From Halieaceae bacterium MED-G27 (GTDB lineage: Bacteria; Pseudomonadota; Gammaproteobacteria; Pseudomonadales; Halieaceae), in contig NTKA01000001.1 in the NCBI GenBank assembly GCA_002456975.1, positions 1 through 64,000 on the forward strand: DNA of 64,000 nt. Direction: 5' to 3'. Made by a program: the position numbers and the translations under genes. A model generated the notes under the pieces. The model was not told the DNA's origin. It made no database searches and was given only the letters and a program-made list of their open reading frames with translations. Positions 61,553 through 64,000 of the stretch are shown piece by piece (position 1 is the first letter of the stretch; each line of letters begins with the position of its first letter).

Positions 61553-62629
61553 TTATTCATCCGCTTCTGTCGCGACCGAGGGGTCTCCCGCCGCCACATC
61601 GTTATCGGCTTCCTGTAATAACTCAGCGGCAATCTCCACGGCATCACCCGACCCCAACTGCTCCACTGAGCACAGGCGGAAACCACGCTGAACATTGAGT
61701 TCCACCATGCCGCCGGCACCATCATCGATCATTTTGCCGTTCAGCCCCTGATGCCAGCGAGTGACGATCGCCGGAACACTCTCCTCGGGCGCATCAACGA
61801 CCATGATGCCAAAGGAATTGAGGCCAATACGTCCAACCGAGTCCGTATCACGCAACCCTGCCGCGATTTGACTCGCAGCACCACGTAATACCCGGCTTTG
61901 AATATGCCGTTGAGATAGATTATTCATGTGCTCCAGCCCCGATAGTCGCAGCACCACGACCAATGGCGGACGCTTATTGCGCCTTGCGCGATTTATCTCT
62001 CGCTCCAGATCTCGAATCAGTCCGGCTCGGTTGGCCACGTTGGTGACGGGATCAAGTAGTACAAAATCACCGATGCGATTCATTTCGATGAGTCGATTTA
62101 TGAGCAGCGGGACCTTAGCGACAAAGCTCTGCAAGGCTTCAAGTTGTCGCTCGTCGGTCATCACCAGTGTTCGCGGATTTGCGACATGGATACTGCCGAC
62201 CAACACGCCCTGATCCTCCACGGGTATCAGCATCGACTGCTCAACCGTCTCGGCGTTCTCGAACAATTCAATATCTTTGTAAACACCGCCCGGAGTTCGA
62301 TCCCAAGAAGGCTCTTCCGAATAGAGATTCATCAGGTCAAAACTGTCGGTAAGCAACCTCACCTTGCCAGATACGACTCCGACAGGATCGAAATGTCGAT
62401 CGAGTTCATCGACAGGGTCATGGAGCCAAAACTCCACAAAGCTTCCGCTCGCTAACTGACGAACACCCGATAGAGCGAGATCGAGTAAATCATATAGCTC
62501 CGTGGCGGTGATCATTTGGTGCTCTATCTTCGCCAGCTGCACCGTCGCGGCATCGGCTACGGGAGCCAGAGTGCCAGCGTCTTCGACGTACATTGTGCTG
62601 TCAGCCATCGCGCTTTCGGCATGAATCAT
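61553..62629 (-). CDS. GAF-like plus degenerate GGDEF domain protein
   Basis: DPVTNVANRAGLIRDLEREINRARRNKRPPLVVV...DSVGRIGLNSFGIMVV: GGDEF fold with the signature replaced by GLNSF. Confidence 0.85.
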   Translation of the reverse strand: MIHAESAMADSTMYVEDAGTLAPVADAATVQLAKIEHQMITATELYDLLDLALSGVRQLASGSFVEFWLHDPVDELDRHFDPVGVVSGKVRLLTDSFDLMNLYSEEPSWDRTPGGVYKDIELFENAETVEQSMLIPVEDQGVLVGSIHVANPRTLVMTDERQLEALQSFVAKVPLLINRLIEMNRIGDFVLLDPVTNVANRAGLIRDLEREINRARRNKRPPLVVVLRLSGLEHMNNLSQRHIQSRVLRGAASQIAAGLRDTDSVGRIGLNSFGIMVVDAPEESVPAIVTRWHQGLNGKMIDDGAGGMVELNVQRGFRLCSVEQLGSGDAVEIAAELLQEADNDVAAGDPSVATEADE

Positions 62630-62730
62630 GCCGCCCCAATGTTGGTAGAGAGTTTTACAAAGCCAAGATGCCGCTGAACTCGCATCAGGTGCTCACCACA
62701 AGAGTTTAGATCTGTTAAACTTAGATTTAA

Positions 62731-62812
62731 ACCTGCGGGGTGGCATTAGCCTGAGATACGTTGTCGTAAACCCGTTGCACCTGAACCGGATAATGCCGGC
62801 GTAGGAACAGGT
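62731..62812 (+). ncRNA. TPP riboswitch (THI element) aptamer
   Basis: ACCTGcGGGGTGGCATTAGCCTGAGAT...AACCCGTTGCACCTGAACCGGATAATGCCGGCGTAGGAACAGGT matches the conserved THI-box core; P1 pairing ACCTG/CAGGT. Confidence 0.96.
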
Positions 62813-62836
62813 CAGCTCGTCAGAGCGTTACTCCTT

Positions 62837-62868
62837 ATCCTTGCTGTCTGATTCCCTATCGCAAGGAT
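62837..62868 (+). promoter_or_regulatory. Putative riboswitch expression platform: SD-sequestering hairpin
   Basis: ATCCTTGC-(16 nt)-GCAAGGAT perfect 8-bp stem; right arm contains AAGGA upstream of the ATG at 62879. Confidence 0.65.
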
Positions 62869-62878
62869 TGAAAGCCCA

Positions 62879-64000
62879 ATGCGTCCATATCAACAACTCA
62901 TGGTCGTGACCGCCATCAGCACAAGCGCTGTGTGGGTCACAGCATCGCCCTTAGAGGAAGTCATCGTCGAGGCCACACTGCTCGCATCGGATACCCAGAC
63001 TATCAGTCTCACCACCCTCGACAAGGAGGTATTGGATCAGCGCGGGACTACCCATCTAGAGGATGCGCTGACCCTCGCGGCAAATACTAATGCATCAGCT
63101 GGCGCGTCTCGCCAGCGTTTTTTTCAGATCAGAGGTATCGGTGAGCGAAGCCAGTTCATCGAGCCCAATAACCCCTCGGTCGTGGTGATGCTAGATGGCA
63201 TCGATATCAGTGGACTTGGGGGCGCCTTAACGAGCTATGACCTAAAGAAAATTGACGTACTACGAGGCCCTCAGGGGTCGAGAATGGGCGCTGGTGCGCT
63301 CGCTGGTCTAATAAATTTGACGACACAAAAACCCAGCGAAGCATCGGGAGTTAGCGCCAGCTTCGGAGCCGAGAGCTATGGTGGTAGCCGCGCCTCGGCT
63401 GCCATCAACGGCGCTATTGGTGGTGGCATTAACGCAAGGCTCGCACACCAGCAATATCGGTCTGATGGCTGGTCAAAAAACACCCATCTCAATCGAGAAG
63501 ACACCAACGCGCGCGATGAGCAAACAACCCGCTTGGGACTGCAATATCAAAAAGATCAGCAACAGCTTGACCTTGGGATTCATCATCTCGATATCGACAA
63601 CGGCTACGACGCGTTCTCGCTCGACAACACTCGCACGACACTCAGCGATGAACCCGGTGAGGATTCTCTTGATTTGACTGCCGCACGACTCGCCTGGCAA
63701 TACTCAGGAGTTGTTCTCGACCACACGATGCAACTCAGTAGCGTGTCAGCGGACAGCGTTTACAGCTACGACGAGGACTGGAGTTTCGTCGGCATCGCAC
63801 CGGGCTGGGAATACAGCTCTTTCGACGCCTATCTTAGATCTAACGATCGCTCAGCATTCGAATGGCGCAGTTCGCAAAGTAGCGATAGCAGAGACTGGGT
63901 GGCCGGTATTTATCTTCGGCAGGACGAAGAGCAACTGACTCGAAACTACACCTATCTCAGTGCACCGTTTTATAGCCGCAATAAGGTAGAAACAAGGGCC
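62879..64000 (+). CDS. TonB-dependent receptor (3' truncated by the window edge); candidate thiamine or thiamine-precursor outer membrane transporter
   Basis: 374 codons open to 64000, so absent from the ORF track: MRPYQQLMVVTAISTSAVWVTASPLEEVIVEATLLA...FFQIRGIGERSQFIEPNNPSVVVMLDGIDISG...KIDVLRGPQGSRMGAGALAGLINLTTQKP (plug domain). Confidence 0.93.
   Translation, partial: MRPYQQLMVVTAISTSAVWVTASPLEEVIVEATLLASDTQTISLTTLDKEVLDQRGTTHLEDALTLAANTNASAGASRQRFFQIRGIGERSQFIEPNNPSVVVMLDGIDISGLGGALTSYDLKKIDVLRGPQGSRMGAGALAGLINLTTQKPSEASGVSASFGAESYGGSRASAAINGAIGGGINARLAHQQYRSDGWSKNTHLNREDTNARDEQTTRLGLQYQKDQQQLDLGIHHLDIDNGYDAFSLDNTRTTLSDEPGEDSLDLTAARLAWQYSGVVLDHTMQLSSVSADSVYSYDEDWSFVGIAPGWEYSSFDAYLRSNDRSAFEWRSSQSSDSRDWVAGIYLRQDEEQLTRNYTYLSAPFYSRNKVETRA

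Noticed and set aside
50092-62629. The T2SS operon as a novel secretion system
   Set aside because: Gene order gspCDEFGHIJKLMN and all signature motifs are canonical; gspO is simply not in this window.
63378-63938. Small + strand ORFs 63378..63677 and 63711..63938
   Set aside because: They are out-of-frame within the TonB-dependent receptor, which continues open to the end of the window.
1-64000. CRISPR arrays, phage, transposons, toxin-antitoxin or other defence systems
   Set aside because: No regularly spaced repeat-spacer pattern (the 68-bp array has no unique spacers), no transposase, integrase, Cas, restriction or toxin motifs were recognised in the translations.

Overview
The 64 kb window looks like a chromosomal segment of a marine-type gammaproteobacterium; this is inferred from gene content and order, not from a database search. 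It is mostly dense core genome. From left to right it contains: (1) a 68-bp GC-rich tandem repeat array running off the left edge; (2) a minus-strand acyl-CoA carboxylase catabolic operon (carboxyltransferase, hydratase, biotin carboxylase, NPD-type flavoprotein, TIGR03084-like protein and others) with a divergent TetR regulator; (3) DHH phosphoesterase, ComEA-like, pyrF, lapB, lapA and ihfB; (4) an outer-membrane protein / PstS-like / hybrid histidine kinase triad lying between ihfB and rpsA; (5) rpsA, cmk, aroA, tyrA, pheA, serC and gyrA; (6) mtaD, ubiG, mupP and a YciK-type SDR; (7) rluB, scpB, scpA, YciO-type and PHP genes, then yciB, an SH3 protein, PPIase, pdxJ, RluA-type, DUF2244, rimO, rsmE and msrA; (8) a VWA / membrane J-domain / HtpX / HtrA-like protease cluster; (9) two sodium-coupled transporters and a serine hydrolase; (10) a complete gspCDEFGHIJKLMN type II secretion operon preceded by a degenerate GGDEF gene; (11) a TPP (THI-box) riboswitch upstream of a TonB-dependent receptor that runs off the right edge and is absent from the supplied ORF track. 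The points most worth following up are the riboswitch-TonB receptor pair with a putative SD-sequestering hairpin, the triad inserted in the rpsA-ihfB neighbourhood, an A7 homopolymer frame break at the 5' end of the VWA gene, the VWA/J-protein/protease cluster, and perfect inverted repeats in two divergent intergenic regions. No tRNA, rRNA, CRISPR array or transposase was recognised.
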